From an uncultured Clostridia bacterium (GTDB lineage: Bacteria > Bacillota > Clostridia > UBA1381): a stretch of 64,000 nt of DNA. The notes beneath the pieces are model-generated. The model was given only the letters and a program-made list of their open reading frames with translations, had not been told where the DNA came from and made no database searches. A program made the position numbers and the translations under genes. The stretch's first letter is position 1. Each line of letters begins with the position of its first letter. The DNA is taken from the NCBI GenBank assembly GCA_934454145.1, contig CAKSFT010000001.1, positions 124,001 through 188,000 on the forward strand, read 5' to 3'. Below, piece after piece: positions 1 to 8,792 of this stretch.

Positions 1-195
1 AAACATATCATCGAAAAATATAAATCCATGGGCGGATATCTCATAACCGCGGCTTCCGATGCGCACATTGCGCAAAACGCCGCAAGTTCCTTTGATGTAC
101 TTTGTACAATGCTGAAAGAACTTGGGTTTGACACCGCTTATTTTTACAAAGACAGACACGCCGTACCATACAAATTGAATATTGATGCAAAATAA
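1..195 (+). CDS. C-terminal end of a PHP-family histidinol phosphatase (partial)
   Basis: The gene enters from outside the window, so only its last 64 codons and the TAA are seen. The fragment has GGYLITAASDAH, the late 'SDAH' metal-ligand motif of PHP-domain phosphatases, followed by a helix and a tail ending YFYKDRHAVPYKL. That resembles the end of HisK/HisJ-type histidinol phosphatases, which remove phosphate from L-histidinol phosphate in histidine synthesis using a PHP metal centre. No other his gene is visible. A strong hairpin terminator follows at once, so this is the last gene of its transcript. Another PHP phosphoesterase is possible because the N-terminal motifs are missing. Confidence 0.6.
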   Translation, partial: KHIIEKYKSMGGYLITAASDAHIAQNAASSFDVLCTMLKELGFDTAYFYKDRHAVPYKLNIDAK

Positions 196-207
196 GCCTT
201 CTGCAAT

Positions 208-248
208 AAAAAGGAGCTGAAAAAAACGTATTTTTTCAGCTCCTTTTT
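208..248. terminator. Bidirectional Rho-independent terminator
   Basis: An 18-bp inverted repeat (A-tract, GGAGCTG, A-tract, then the complement) surrounds a CGT loop and ends in a T-run on both strands. It can close the histidinol phosphatase transcript on the plus strand and the hydrolase transcript at 329-1324 on the minus strand. Confidence 0.85.
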
Positions 249-328
249 GAGAGGATAGGAAAAATGTTTCAGATTAAACTTTTTTTACATTCCCTTTTGC
301 GGAAGTTTCAAACACCACACTCTTGATG

Positions 329-1324
329 TTATTTATTTTCCTCTTTTTTGTCAAAATCACGCCAAAATTCCAAAACAGCTTTCTCATATCCTACACGGTC
401 TTTATAATAACTCATCGCGTGGTCTGCCCCCGGTACAACAAAAAGCCTTTTTGGCGAAGCACATGCTTTATAATTTTCATATGTCATTTCCACCGGCACA
501 AATCTGTCATCAGTACCATGAATAAACAAAACCGGTATATTGGTATTTTTAAGTGCTGTCACGGCAGAATATTCGTCCGAATGCATCAGAATTTTCCTCT
601 TGCATATTGCGTCCGCAATTGCACTTCTTATCCCATAAGAAATGTGCAGATTCTTCTCTGCCACATGCTTCCAGATTGCCTTTGGAGAGGTAAAACCGCA
701 GTCTGCCATAATGCCGTGCAGATTTTGCGGAAATTCCAAATCCGATGCCATAAGCACCGTTGCTGCGCCCATAGAAATCCCTGCCAGATATATCGGCAGA
801 TTTTTTCCGCATCGGCAGATTGCCCAATTCACCCATTCGACACAGTCATATCTTTCGGTAAGACCAAAGCCCATGTGTTCTCCGCCGCTGGCATTTTGTC
901 CGCGCTGTTCCACATACACTACACTGCAATTGTTGTCGTGCCAAAAGGACGAAATCATTCCATAATCATAATGCCATGAAGAACGCCAGCCGTGGAATGC
1001 AACAATCACCCTTTCAGGGTTTTCACAAGGGAAAAAATGTCCTATAAGGCTGACTCCGTCATGCCCGACAATCTCCACTCTCTCATGCGGCTGTGTTTCC
1101 AAAGCCTCAGAGGCGGCAATGCACGCGGCGGCAAACTCTTCGTCCTTGGTCTTTCCCGAAATCAACCTGCGTGTTCTTTTCATTATTTTTGGCTGTTTGC
1201 GGTCAAGCGCAGTTTTCACCAAAAGTCTTGTGGTAAGGTATGATGTGCCGGCGGCAGCGGCGGCAGCAGCGGCTGCCGAGGCGATTGCCGTCACAGTCAG
1301 GATTTTTTTTGTGCTGTTTTTCAT
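329..1324 (-). CDS. Membrane-anchored alpha/beta hydrolase (serine aminopeptidase S33-like)
   Basis: 331 residues from an ATG at 1324, chosen because GGAGG lies 7 bases upstream; the reading frame stays open for another 25 codons without a ribosome site. Residues ~5-30 form an alanine-rich hydrophobic segment, probably an N-terminal membrane anchor. The rest is an alpha/beta hydrolase: oxyanion region FHGW, nucleophile elbow GISMG, acid in GTDDRF and catalytic His in GADHAMS, in the usual order and spacing. Proteins of this type are esterases, lipases or peptidases; the substrate cannot be read from sequence. It is a single-gene unit with its own promoter at 1488-1516 and a long ~155-base leader. 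Confidence 0.8.
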   Translation of the reverse strand: MKNSTKKILTVTAIASAAAAAAAAAGTSYLTTRLLVKTALDRKQPKIMKRTRRLISGKTKDEEFAAACIAASEALETQPHERVEIVGHDGVSLIGHFFPCENPERVIVAFHGWRSSWHYDYGMISSFWHDNNCSVVYVEQRGQNASGGEHMGFGLTERYDCVEWVNWAICRCGKNLPIYLAGISMGAATVLMASDLEFPQNLHGIMADCGFTSPKAIWKHVAEKNLHISYGIRSAIADAICKRKILMHSDEYSAVTALKNTNIPVLFIHGTDDRFVPVEMTYENYKACASPKRLFVVPGADHAMSYYKDRVGYEKAVLEFWRDFDKKEENK

Positions 1325-1487
1325 ATACATTCCTCCTCCAAGAATCCGTTCATTCTCTATTATGCCGTTTTTTCTTTTTTTCATAACTTTTTTTGGCAAT
1401 TCAAAAACACAAATCGTAAAAAATATTCTTTCACAAATATTTTAACAAAGCAATCGCAAAACTAATGTTTTACAATTAACTGACTAT

Positions 1488-1516
1488 ATTTTACCATTCT
1501 TTTTTTACAGTGTCAA
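1488..1516 (-). promoter_or_regulatory. Sigma-A type promoter of the hydrolase gene
   Basis: On the minus strand TTGACA (1511-1516), a 17-base spacer and TAAAAT (1488-1493). Start of transcription would be near 1481, giving a leader of about 155 bases. The first transcribed bases include CAGTTAATTGTAAAAC, similar to the terminal repeat of the MITE-like elements at 51.4 and 57.8 kb. Confidence 0.65.
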
Positions 1517-1612
1517 CAATCCTCGCTGATTGTTCACAAATTATATAACAATTGTTAAAATACCGTTTCCGAAAAAAATATATTCTCCATTTTATTTGCC
1601 ATAATTTACAGC

Positions 1613-1641
1613 TTGCAATTTCAGAAAAAATAGTGTATCAT
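1613..1641 (+). promoter_or_regulatory. Likely promoter of the 856-residue SLH gene, with structured leader
   Basis: TTGCAA (1613-1618), 17-base spacer, TATCAT (1636-1641). The leader of about 135 bases to 1785 holds small hairpins, the clearest being GGATACC/GGTATCC at 1739-1757, and GCTTTG/CAAAGC near 1675-1700. A TTGACA at 1653-1658 lacks a fitting -10. No known riboswitch was recognised. The 461-bp gap 1325-1785 otherwise contains only AT-rich DNA. Confidence 0.45.
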
Positions 1642-1785
1642 GATAACCGTGGTTGACATAACACCGAGAGGCAAGCTTTGGAACAGAGATACAAGCAAAG
1701 CATGCTTTTGGATTATGTAAACTGATATGTATGGGTAAAGGATACCCAAAAGGTATCCGCAGAAAAGGTAAAAGGAGGAACTGAT

Positions 1786-4356
1786 ATGAAGGGTTTCAAA
1801 AAAGTTATGGCCTCGACAATTGCGATGGCGGCAATAGCTGCACAGGCTTCCGCTTTTGCGGCAGTGCTGCCCGAAGAAATTGTGGGGACAAAGTATGAAG
1901 AACCGGTACAGGTTCTTGCAGCTTTGAAAATAATGGTGGGTGATGACAACGGGTCATTAAGACTCAACGACACCATCAAACGTTCGGAAGTTGCAAAAAT
2001 GGTGGTTCATGCAATGGGACTTGACAGTCTTGCAGAAGCTTCAAAAGGGACTTCGGTATTCCCCGATGTGCCGGCAGACCACTGGGCAAACGGATATATC
2101 AATGTTGCACACACACACGGGCTTGTCGTGGGTGACGACACAGGAAAGTTCAGACCCGACGCAAGAATCACTTATGCTGAAGCTGTGACAATATTCGTAA
2201 GAGCAATAGGCTACGAGCCGGTTGCACTTTCAAAGGGCGGATATCCCAACGGCTATGTCGCTGCAGCCGGAGAAAGCGGAATTGCCGACAATGTTGGCGG
2301 AGCGATAAGAGAAGGCATCACAAGGGGAAATGTTGCCGTGCTGGCAAACAACTCCCTCACAGCAAAAATGATGGAGCGCAAGGGCTTTGGTCAGAACGAA
2401 ACCTATGAAACGACAGACAAAACCCTGCTTAAAGACAAAATGGAAGTTGACAAGCTTTCGGGACAGCTTTCGGCTGTCGGCACTTCAAGCCTTGACGGCT
2501 CTTCCAGCCTGAAAAAAGACCAGGCAAAGGTTGACGACAAGGTATATGAAACAGCCTATAATATAAACAATCTGCTTGGTTACAATGTAGATTATTATGT
2601 AAAAGAAAATGACGCAGGCAAAGACGAAATAATCCTTGCATTGCCGAAGAAAAACAGCAACACAACCGAAGAAATCTCAGCCGACCTTTTTGAGAAAATC
2701 ACTCAAAAGGATTCATTCAAGGCAATTGAGTATTACAAAACGGAAGGTGCTTCAAAGACAACAACAGCATCGCTTGCAAAAGACGCAAAGCTTATCTACA
2801 ACGGCAAAAGCGAAACAATGAGCGATGACCTCATGAACATGAAGGACAAGTCCGGCAAAATAACACTTCTCGACACAGACCGTGACGGCAAGTATGATGT
2901 TGTATTTGTTTCTGACTATTTCAACATGGTTGTGGACGAAGTGACTTCAACCAACAAGATTGTGGACAAATACAGCGCCCCCACACTGAAACTTGATGAC
3001 GAGGACGAAAACCTGTCCTACAGAATCATAAACGGTGTGCAGGAAATCGCGCTGTCCGACCTTGAAGAATATGATGTTCTTTCGGTTGCGGCAAGCCTTG
3101 ACAAGGAAATATATGAAATCCAGGTTTCAAAAAAGACTGTCAGCGGCAAGGTTACAGGTACAGATGAGGACGGATATTATATCAACGGCGAACTCTACAA
3201 AGTGGCCTCAAATTATGACGGAACAATCAACCTCAACATGGAAGGCAAGTTCTATCTTGACGTATTCGGAAAAATCGCGGGCGTTGACACAAAAACAGCC
3301 GCAAACAACAACTATGCATACCTTATAAAGGCATATACCGATGTAAATTCCGAAGAAACAACAATAAGACTGTTTACTGACGAAGGAAAAGACAAGAACT
3401 TCAGCACTACCGAAAAAATAAGATTCAACGGAAAATCCGGACAGAAGGCAGACGAAGCTGTGAAGAGCCTGCAAAGTGAAGGAAACACAACAAAGCAGCT
3501 CATCACTTATTCCACAAATTCTGACGGAAAAATAACAGAAATCAACACAGCGCTTGACAATTCTTCAAACGGCAAAGTCAATGAAAATAAGTTTACACTG
3601 AACTATAACCTCAGCGATGCAAAATACAATGCTTCACTGAAAAAGCTCGGCAATGTAAGAATCGACTCCGACACTGTTATCTTTGACATTCAGAGCAACG
3701 TAAACGACTACAGCCTTGCAACGACAGATATGTTTGAAGACGAACAGAAGTACAACGTAATGGTTTATGACATGGGTGAAAACTTCATGGCAAAAGCAAT
3801 AGTTGTGACAGGTGCTGAATTCATGACCAACGCAGAATCTTCAATCGCGGTTGTTGACAAAATTTCACAGGCAACAAACAAGGACGAAGAAATCGTTGAC
3901 AGACTGCACGCATACCAGGACGGCAAGGCAATTGCCCTTGACAGTGAAGAACAAGGAATACTTGTAAAAGACGGCGGCAAAGCCCTTGAAACAGGCGATA
4001 TTATTCAGTACAAAGTAAACGCAAACGGCGAAATTGCGTCAATAAGAGTCCTCATGGACATCAAGACAAAAGCAAACGAGAAGCAGGAAAAGCCGGTTGA
4101 AAACCTCGAAATCATCTACGGCAAGGTTGTCAAGAAGTTCAACAATTCTATAAACGTAACCGTAGGCGACTCAAATGTCCAGAATCTCCAGCTTCCAAAC
4201 GATATCAAGGTATACAGCGTTGATACCACAAAATCAAAGAACAATATCACAGTAGCAACACGCGGCGACATTCAGGCTTATGATGAAGACGAAAACAACA
4301 GAGTATTCGTAAAGATTTATAAGGATATTGTTCAGGAAGTTGTAATAATAAAATAA
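1786..4356 (+). CDS. Large secreted S-layer homology (SLH) protein, 856 aa
   Basis: Begins with a Sec signal peptide (MKGFKKVMAS, then an Ala-rich core ending near AFAAV). Residues ~35-200 hold two clear SLH domains and a weaker third: VLAALKIMVGDDNGS, FPDVPADHWANGYI with FRPDARITYAEA, then GGYPNGYVAAAGESGI. SLH domains bind pyruvylated secondary cell-wall polymers, so the protein should sit on the cell surface. The remaining ~650 residues carry no domain I can name, but contain acidic beta-rich stretches such as LLDTDRDGKYDVVFVSDY. The same order of motifs occurs in the SLH protein at 58084-61050, so the two are homologous along most of their length. AAAGGAGG lies 8 bases before the ATG. Single-gene unit ended by the terminator at 4398. 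It may be an S-layer or matrix subunit rather than an enzyme. Confidence 0.85.
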   Translation: MKGFKKVMASTIAMAAIAAQASAFAAVLPEEIVGTKYEEPVQVLAALKIMVGDDNGSLRLNDTIKRSEVAKMVVHAMGLDSLAEASKGTSVFPDVPADHWANGYINVAHTHGLVVGDDTGKFRPDARITYAEAVTIFVRAIGYEPVALSKGGYPNGYVAAAGESGIADNVGGAIREGITRGNVAVLANNSLTAKMMERKGFGQNETYETTDKTLLKDKMEVDKLSGQLSAVGTSSLDGSSSLKKDQAKVDDKVYETAYNINNLLGYNVDYYVKENDAGKDEIILALPKKNSNTTEEISADLFEKITQKDSFKAIEYYKTEGASKTTTASLAKDAKLIYNGKSETMSDDLMNMKDKSGKITLLDTDRDGKYDVVFVSDYFNMVVDEVTSTNKIVDKYSAPTLKLDDEDENLSYRIINGVQEIALSDLEEYDVLSVAASLDKEIYEIQVSKKTVSGKVTGTDEDGYYINGELYKVASNYDGTINLNMEGKFYLDVFGKIAGVDTKTAANNNYAYLIKAYTDVNSEETTIRLFTDEGKDKNFSTTEKIRFNGKSGQKADEAVKSLQSEGNTTKQLITYSTNSDGKITEINTALDNSSNGKVNENKFTLNYNLSDAKYNASLKKLGNVRIDSDTVIFDIQSNVNDYSLATTDMFEDEQKYNVMVYDMGENFMAKAIVVTGAEFMTNAESSIAVVDKISQATNKDEEIVDRLHAYQDGKAIALDSEEQGILVKDGGKALETGDIIQYKVNANGEIASIRVLMDIKTKANEKQEKPVENLEIIYGKVVKKFNNSINVTVGDSNVQNLQLPNDIKVYSVDTTKSKNNITVATRGDIQAYDEDENNRVFVKIYKDIVQEVVIIK

Positions 4357-4397
4357 TCTGCCGGTAAAAATATATCTCTTCTACGTGCCATTATGAA

Positions 4398-4440
4398 CAA
4401 AAATGGGCTGCATCTTTGATGCAGCCCATTTTTGTTTTTG
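4398..4440. terminator. Bidirectional Rho-independent terminator
   Basis: A 17-bp perfect stem (AAAAATGGGCTGCATC and its complement) with a TTT loop and T-rich tail. It separates the convergent SLH gene (plus) and stalk-domain gene (minus). Confidence 0.9.
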
Positions 4441-4492
4441 CTGAAAAACAGCGCTTAGCGGCAGTCTTTCCGCTCATTTGCAATCTGTGCGT

Positions 4493-5536
4493 TTATTTTG
4501 CCGCGATAACCAGCGGTGTAGTGTCAATATACAGGGATTGATAATCCTCATACATTTTTCTCTTTTCTCCAACGGTCAGCAAAAGACCTGTGTCATACCC
4601 TCTGTCGGTTTTGCGGTCAGAAAGAATAAATTCGCCTTCTTCACCCTTCAAAGAAGTGAACGTATAACGCAGATATGCCGCATCTGTCAGCTTTATGCCC
4701 TCTTCGCCGTCCGCCTTCGGCATAATGACCATTGCAGATTTCACCGAATCATTCATAAACTTTTCGTTTGTTGCGCCAATCATGTTTTCATAAACTTCGC
4801 CGTTTACAATCAGCTCTGCCTTGTCATACGAAAATTTTGAAGAGTCATAATATACTGTGGCGGAAATACCGTTGAATTCCGCGCCGTCCAGGACTGCGGT
4901 GTTGCTTATATTTACGCTCACCGTTACCTGTTCGCCCGCCGAAACGGCTTCCTTGTCGGCAGAAATATATGCATTCAGCACATTGTCCTTGAGACTGTAT
5001 GTATAATCTTCTTTGTCACCCTTGTTTTCTTCCGTCTTTTTTGCCATATACTTTTTGTATTCCTTGGTGTGTATGGTGACAATGTGATTTTCTCCGTCCC
5101 AGTCCACGTCTGCCGCCATGTTTTCGCTTATCGCCCTCAATGGTATCATGGTGCGGTTGTTCATAATCACCGGTGCCGTTTCCAGTTCATAATTTGCAAT
5201 GTCATATTTCATCAGGCTCACAGCCGTCCACACGTCCATGACTTTGTTGTCGATTTCCAGCATAAGTCTGGTCAGGTTGTCTTTGGAGTCGATTCTTATG
5301 CTCCTCTTTTCCCCGTCCCAGTTCACCCCGGCGCCCATTGCCTCAAAGACACCCCTCAGCGGAACCATCGTGCGGTTTACCGAAGCGTCAATAATCGGCT
5401 TTTGGTCGGCAAAGTAAACCTCTCTGTCATCAACAAAAACTCTTGGGTTCACAGTTTCTCCCGTGACCTCTGCATGCACACACAAAGATGAAAACCCCAT
5501 CACAGCCGCAACGGCGGCAGTCAAGATTTTTTTCAT
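4493..5536 (-). CDS. Secreted protein with stalk (copper amine oxidase N-like) domain and cohesin-like beta sandwich
   Basis: 347 residues with a signal peptide ending near VHAEV. Residues ~35-155 contain the two-part stalk signature: NRTMVPLRGVFEAMGAGVNW then NRTMIPLRAISENMAADVDW, each followed by a short I-rich strand. This 'copper amine oxidase N-terminal' domain is common on secreted Clostridia proteins and does not itself imply amine oxidase activity. After a Lys/Glu linker, residues ~185-330 form a beta sandwich with VSAGEQVTVSVNISN and GISATVYYDSSKFSY, the pattern of cohesin-type domains. Without dockerins in the window, a scaffolding role is only a possibility. AGGAG precedes the ATG by 8 bases. 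It lies downstream of ilvE on the same strand, 32 bases after nothing but a gap, and may have its own weak promoter or be read through. Confidence 0.8.
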   Translation of the reverse strand: MKKILTAAVAAVMGFSSLCVHAEVTGETVNPRVFVDDREVYFADQKPIIDASVNRTMVPLRGVFEAMGAGVNWDGEKRSIRIDSKDNLTRLMLEIDNKVMDVWTAVSLMKYDIANYELETAPVIMNNRTMIPLRAISENMAADVDWDGENHIVTIHTKEYKKYMAKKTEENKGDKEDYTYSLKDNVLNAYISADKEAVSAGEQVTVSVNISNTAVLDGAEFNGISATVYYDSSKFSYDKAELIVNGEVYENMIGATNEKFMNDSVKSAMVIMPKADGEEGIKLTDAAYLRYTFTSLKGEEGEFILSDRKTDRGYDTGLLLTVGEKRKMYEDYQSLYIDTTPLVIAAK

Positions 5537-5568
5537 TACACTTTCTCCTGTTCCGAGTATACACTCTC

Positions 5569-6633
5569 TTATATTTTTACGGTCCAGCCGTATTCGTCCT
5601 TAATTCTTCCGCTTTGGATGCCTGTTATGGTGTCATAAAGCATTTGCGAAATTTTGCCGATTCCGCCGTCAGCCACCGTTATCTTCCTTCCTTCCCACTC
5701 AAAAGAACCGATTGGCGAAATGACAGCCGCTGTGCCTGTCCCGAAGGCTTCCTTAAGCTCGCCCTTGTCATGTGCCTCATACAATTCTTGAATCGAAAGC
5801 TTTCTCTCTGTCACTTTATAGCCCTTGTTTCTCAAAAGCTCTATGACAGACATTCTTGTCACACCCGAAAGTATGCTTCCCGAAAGCTCCGGTGTAATCA
5901 CTTCATCACCGATTACAAAGAAGACATTCATTGTCCCGACTTCTTCTATATATTTTCTTTCAACACCGTCCAGCCAAAGAACCTGAGTATAGCCCTTGAT
6001 TTCCGCCTCGTCCTGTGCCTTCAGAGAAGCCGCATAGTTTCCGCCGGTTTTGGTGAATCCCATTCCGCCTTTTACCGCGCGCACATACTTGTCCTCGACA
6101 TATATGTCAACCGGGTCGAGTCCCTTTGGATAATATGCACCCACCGGCGAAAGGATAACCACAAACATCAGATGATGTGCCGGGTGCACCCCTATGTGTG
6201 CGTCCACCGCAAAGATAAACGGTCTTATGTACAGTGACGTCCCCGGTTCAGTCGGTATCCAGTCACGGTCTATGTCCACAAGCTTTTTGATTGCTTCCGT
6301 ACAGAATTCTTCATCAATCTGCGGAATACACAGTCTTTCGTTTGAAACATTCAGTCTTGCCATGTTTCTGTCCGGTCTGAAAAGCTGAATTTCTCCGTCA
6401 AGGGTTTTGTATGCCTTCATGCCCTCAAAAACCTCCTGACCGTAATGCAGACACATTGCCGCCGGGTCAAGCGGAATCGGCGCATAAGGAACAATTCTCG
6501 GGTTGTGCCAGCCTTCACCTTCGTCATAGTTCATAATAAACATGTGGTCGGTGTAATAGTTCCCGAAACCAAGCTTTGACTGGTCTGTCGGCTTTTGCTT
6601 CGGTGCTGTTGTCTTTGTGATTGATATTTCCAT
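5569..6633 (-). CDS. ilvE: Branched-chain amino acid aminotransferase
   Basis: 354 residues from the ATG at 6633 (AAAGGA nine bases upstream; an in-frame ATG nearer the Shine-Dalgarno is too close). Fold type IV PLP enzyme that transfers amino groups between glutamate and the 2-oxo acids of Leu, Ile and Val. Visible family marks: LHYGQEVFEGMKAY, RPDRNMARLN, the PLP lysine in GFTKTGGNYAAS, the EVGTMNVFFV segment, SILSGVTRMSV and FGTGTAAVISPIG. It is the long class (about 350 residues, like mitochondrial and Bacillus YbgE/YwaA forms) rather than the E. coli short form. Divergent from the Lrp gene 397 bp away, with its own promoter at 6692-6720. The liv transporter at 25-29 kb imports the same amino acids. 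Confidence 0.93.
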   Translation of the reverse strand: MEISITKTTAPKQKPTDQSKLGFGNYYTDHMFIMNYDEGEGWHNPRIVPYAPIPLDPAAMCLHYGQEVFEGMKAYKTLDGEIQLFRPDRNMARLNVSNERLCIPQIDEEFCTEAIKKLVDIDRDWIPTEPGTSLYIRPFIFAVDAHIGVHPAHHLMFVVILSPVGAYYPKGLDPVDIYVEDKYVRAVKGGMGFTKTGGNYAASLKAQDEAEIKGYTQVLWLDGVERKYIEEVGTMNVFFVIGDEVITPELSGSILSGVTRMSVIELLRNKGYKVTERKLSIQELYEAHDKGELKEAFGTGTAAVISPIGSFEWEGRKITVADGGIGKISQMLYDTITGIQSGRIKDEYGWTVKI

Positions 6634-6691
6634 ATTTACCATTCCTTTCACTGCCGCACATTTTTTTGCCGCGGCATATCTTTACCTATAT

Positions 6692-6720
6692 ATTATAATC
6701 CAAAAAACACTTCTTGTAAA
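6692..6720 (-). promoter_or_regulatory. Sigma-A promoter of ilvE
   Basis: On the minus strand TTTACA (6715-6720), 17-base spacer, TATAAT (6692-6697). Transcription would begin near 6685, leaving a ~50-base leader. No T-box or riboswitch features fit in that length. Confidence 0.7.
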
Positions 6721-6912
6721 TACGGATTTTCAAAAAATTTATATTTTGTTGAAAAAAGCAGATTTTGCCGCAATCATTTAAAAACATATGGGTGTTTTTT
6801 TCGTTATTTTGTATATAAAATGTTTTTTATGGGTATTTTCAATATAAATTTCACTTTCAAAGCACAAATAATGACCGTTTAATAAATTTTTTTATTTTTT
6901 TTCAAAAAGCTA

Positions 6913-6941
6913 TGGAAATTTCAAACAATATGTTGTATAAT
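6913..6941 (+). promoter_or_regulatory. Probable promoter of the Lrp-aminotransferase operon
   Basis: TGGAAA (6913-6918), 17-base spacer, consensus TATAAT (6936-6941). The ~80-base leader holds a small hairpin, TGGGG at about 6960 with TCCCCA at about 6988, around a GCA/TGC inner pair. The remaining ~170 bp up to the ilvE promoter is very AT-rich with nothing recognised. Confidence 0.5.
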
Positions 6942-7030
6942 AGAAAGATAAGGTTACAGTGGGGCAGTTCGTGCAGGATTATCCCCATATATGCCTGAAA
7001 TTTTATAAATTTTAAAGGAGGTTGATTTAA

Positions 7031-7513
7031 GTGAATGACATTTTGGAAATTCTGGAAAAAAACGGCCCGAAGCTCAGCAATGCCCAAATTGCACAGATGC
7101 TCGGCAAGACGGAGGAGGAGGTCGCCGCCATCATCGCCGGGCTTGAAAAGGACAACATCATAGTCGGATACAAAACAATGATAAACTGGGACGAAACGGA
7201 CGAGGATCATGTCACCGCTTTGATTGAGCTCCGCATAACCCCCCAGCGCGGAGAAGGATATGACAAGGTTGCCGAAAGGATATACAAATACCCCCAGGTG
7301 AAGTCATTATATCTTATGTCGGGGGCGTATGACCTCGCGGTCACCATTGAAGGCAAAAGCATGAAAGATGTCGCACTTTTTGTTGCGCAGAAGCTTGCGC
7401 CGATGGAAACGGTGATAAGCACCGCCACGCATTTTATATTGAAAAAATATAAAGACGATGGTCTTATATTCTACAAAGACGAAAAAGATTCCAGGCAGGT
7501 GATAACATTATGA
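7031..7513 (+). CDS. Lrp/AsnC-family transcriptional regulator
   Basis: 160 residues starting at a GTG at 7031; AAAGGAGG lies ten bases upstream, and the nearby ATG is out of frame. Residues 1-60 are the winged helix-turn-helix (LEKNGPKLSNAQIAQMLGKT with EVAAIIAGLEKDNIIVGYKT), residues ~65-150 the RAM/ACT-like ligand domain (VTALIELRITPQRGEGYDKV, LYLMSGAYDLAVTIEG). Lrp-type proteins sense amino acids and control their metabolism. The stop overlaps the start of the next gene, an aminotransferase, which suggests that it regulates this operon or the divergent ilvE; the target is an inference. Confidence 0.9.
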   Translation: MNDILEILEKNGPKLSNAQIAQMLGKTEEEVAAIIAGLEKDNIIVGYKTMINWDETDEDHVTALIELRITPQRGEGYDKVAERIYKYPQVKSLYLMSGAYDLAVTIEGKSMKDVALFVAQKLAPMETVISTATHFILKKYKDDGLIFYKDEKDSRQVITL

Positions 7514-8682
7514 ACTATAACGATATTCTCAACAAAAGGGTCAGCAAAATCCCGCCGTCCGGCATAAGGAAATTCTTTGACCTTGCGGCGACAATGGACG
7601 ATGTTATTTCCCTGGGCGTCGGCGAGCCGGATTTCTGCACGCCGTGGTCCATAAGAGAAGCCGGCATATATTCCCTTGAAAAAGGGCGCACATTTTACAC
7701 GGCAAATTCCGGGCTTTTGGAACTTAGGCGTGAGCTGTGCAAATATTTTGAAAGAAAATACAAAGTTTCTTATGACTATAGCTCCGAAGTGCTTGTGACG
7801 GTCGGCGGCAGTGAGGCCATAGACCTCATGATACGCTGCATCATTGAAGACGGCGACGAAGTGTTGATTCCCGAGCCGTGTTTTGTGTGCTACAAGCCGT
7901 GCACAGAACTGTCACGCGGCGTCCCCGTGTCGATAGAAACAAAGGAGGAGGACAACTTCCGGCTCACGGCAGAACAGCTGAAAAGCAAAATAACAGACAA
8001 AACAAAGCTGTTGATTCTCCCTTTCCCAAACAATCCGACAGGTGCTGTCATGTCCCAAAAGGATTTGGAGGAAATTGCAGAAGTTCTGCGCGGAACAGAC
8101 ATCATGGTTCTGTCAGATGAGATTTATGCCGAACTGCGCTATGATGACGAAGGTCACACAACTTTCTCGGCAATAGACGGAATGAAAGAACGCACGGTGG
8201 TCGTAAACGGTTTTTCAAAAGCATTTGCCATGACCGGCTGGCGCCTGGGATATGCCTTTGGTCCTGCGCCGATAATCAAAGAAATGCGCAAGGTTCACCA
8301 ATACGGCATAATGTCCGCGCCGACAACAAGCCAGTTTGCCGCAATCGAGGCGTTGCAGAACTGTGATGACGATGTGAGGGAAATGGTGCATGAGTACAAC
8401 TACAGAAGGCGCTATGTCGTTGACGGTTTCCGCAAAATGGGTCTCAGTTGCTTTGAACCCTTGGGAGCGTTTTATGTCTTCCCCAGTATCAAGGCAACAG
8501 GGCTGACAAGCGAAGAATTTTGTGAGCGCCTGCTTGAAGAAGAGCATGTCGCAGTGATTCCCGGGACAGCCTTCGGCGAAAGCGGAGAGGGCTTTATACG
8601 CTGTTCATATGCATATTCTATTGAAAATCTGCAAACGGCGCTGAAACGTATAGAAAAATTTGTGAAAAAATATATAAAATAA
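7510..8682 (+). CDS. Class I/II PLP-dependent aminotransferase (AspC/PatA-like)
   Basis: 390 residues; its ATG overlaps the regulator's stop in an ATGA-type junction, so the two are translationally coupled. Fold type I aminotransferase with SLGVGEPDFCTP, TVGGSEAIDL, LPFPNNPTGAVMS, the DEIYAEL segment and the PLP lysine in VNGFSKAFAMTGWRLGYAFG; C-terminal arginine region in GFIRCSYAYS. This subgroup includes aspartate, aromatic and N-acetyl-diaminopimelate aminotransferases, so the substrate is uncertain. An Lrp-linked copy in Clostridia is often annotated as an aromatic or broad-range amino acid aminotransferase. No terminator is obvious after the stop apart from a weak TGATTT/AAATCA hairpin, so some transcripts may read into pyrG. 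Confidence 0.88.
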   Translation: MNYNDILNKRVSKIPPSGIRKFFDLAATMDDVISLGVGEPDFCTPWSIREAGIYSLEKGRTFYTANSGLLELRRELCKYFERKYKVSYDYSSEVLVTVGGSEAIDLMIRCIIEDGDEVLIPEPCFVCYKPCTELSRGVPVSIETKEEDNFRLTAEQLKSKITDKTKLLILPFPNNPTGAVMSQKDLEEIAEVLRGTDIMVLSDEIYAELRYDDEGHTTFSAIDGMKERTVVVNGFSKAFAMTGWRLGYAFGPAPIIKEMRKVHQYGIMSAPTTSQFAAIEALQNCDDDVREMVHEYNYRRRYVVDGFRKMGLSCFEPLGAFYVFPSIKATGLTSEEFCERLLEEEHVAVIPGTAFGESGEGFIRCSYAYSIENLQTALKRIEKFVKKYIK

Positions 8683-8792
8683 AAAGAATTTGTGATTTTG
8701 TAAATCAAAAGGTTTTTAGTTAAAACATAAAAAAACAGTTAATTGTAAAATCAACTGAAAATATATACAAAAGAATTGGGAGGATTTTTAAA

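Noticed and set aside
323..979. Plus-strand reading frames opposite the hydrolase
   Set aside because: Shadow frames: no ribosome site, unlikely composition, and the minus strand has the complete alpha/beta hydrolase motifs.
1653..1658. TTGACA as the SLH gene promoter
   Set aside because: No -10-like hexamer at 16-19 bases; the TTGCAA-17-TATCAT pair just upstream fits better.
8683..8792. pyrG attenuation (GGGC reiterative start)
   Set aside because: No run of G at a plausible start and no C-tract-sensitive terminator.
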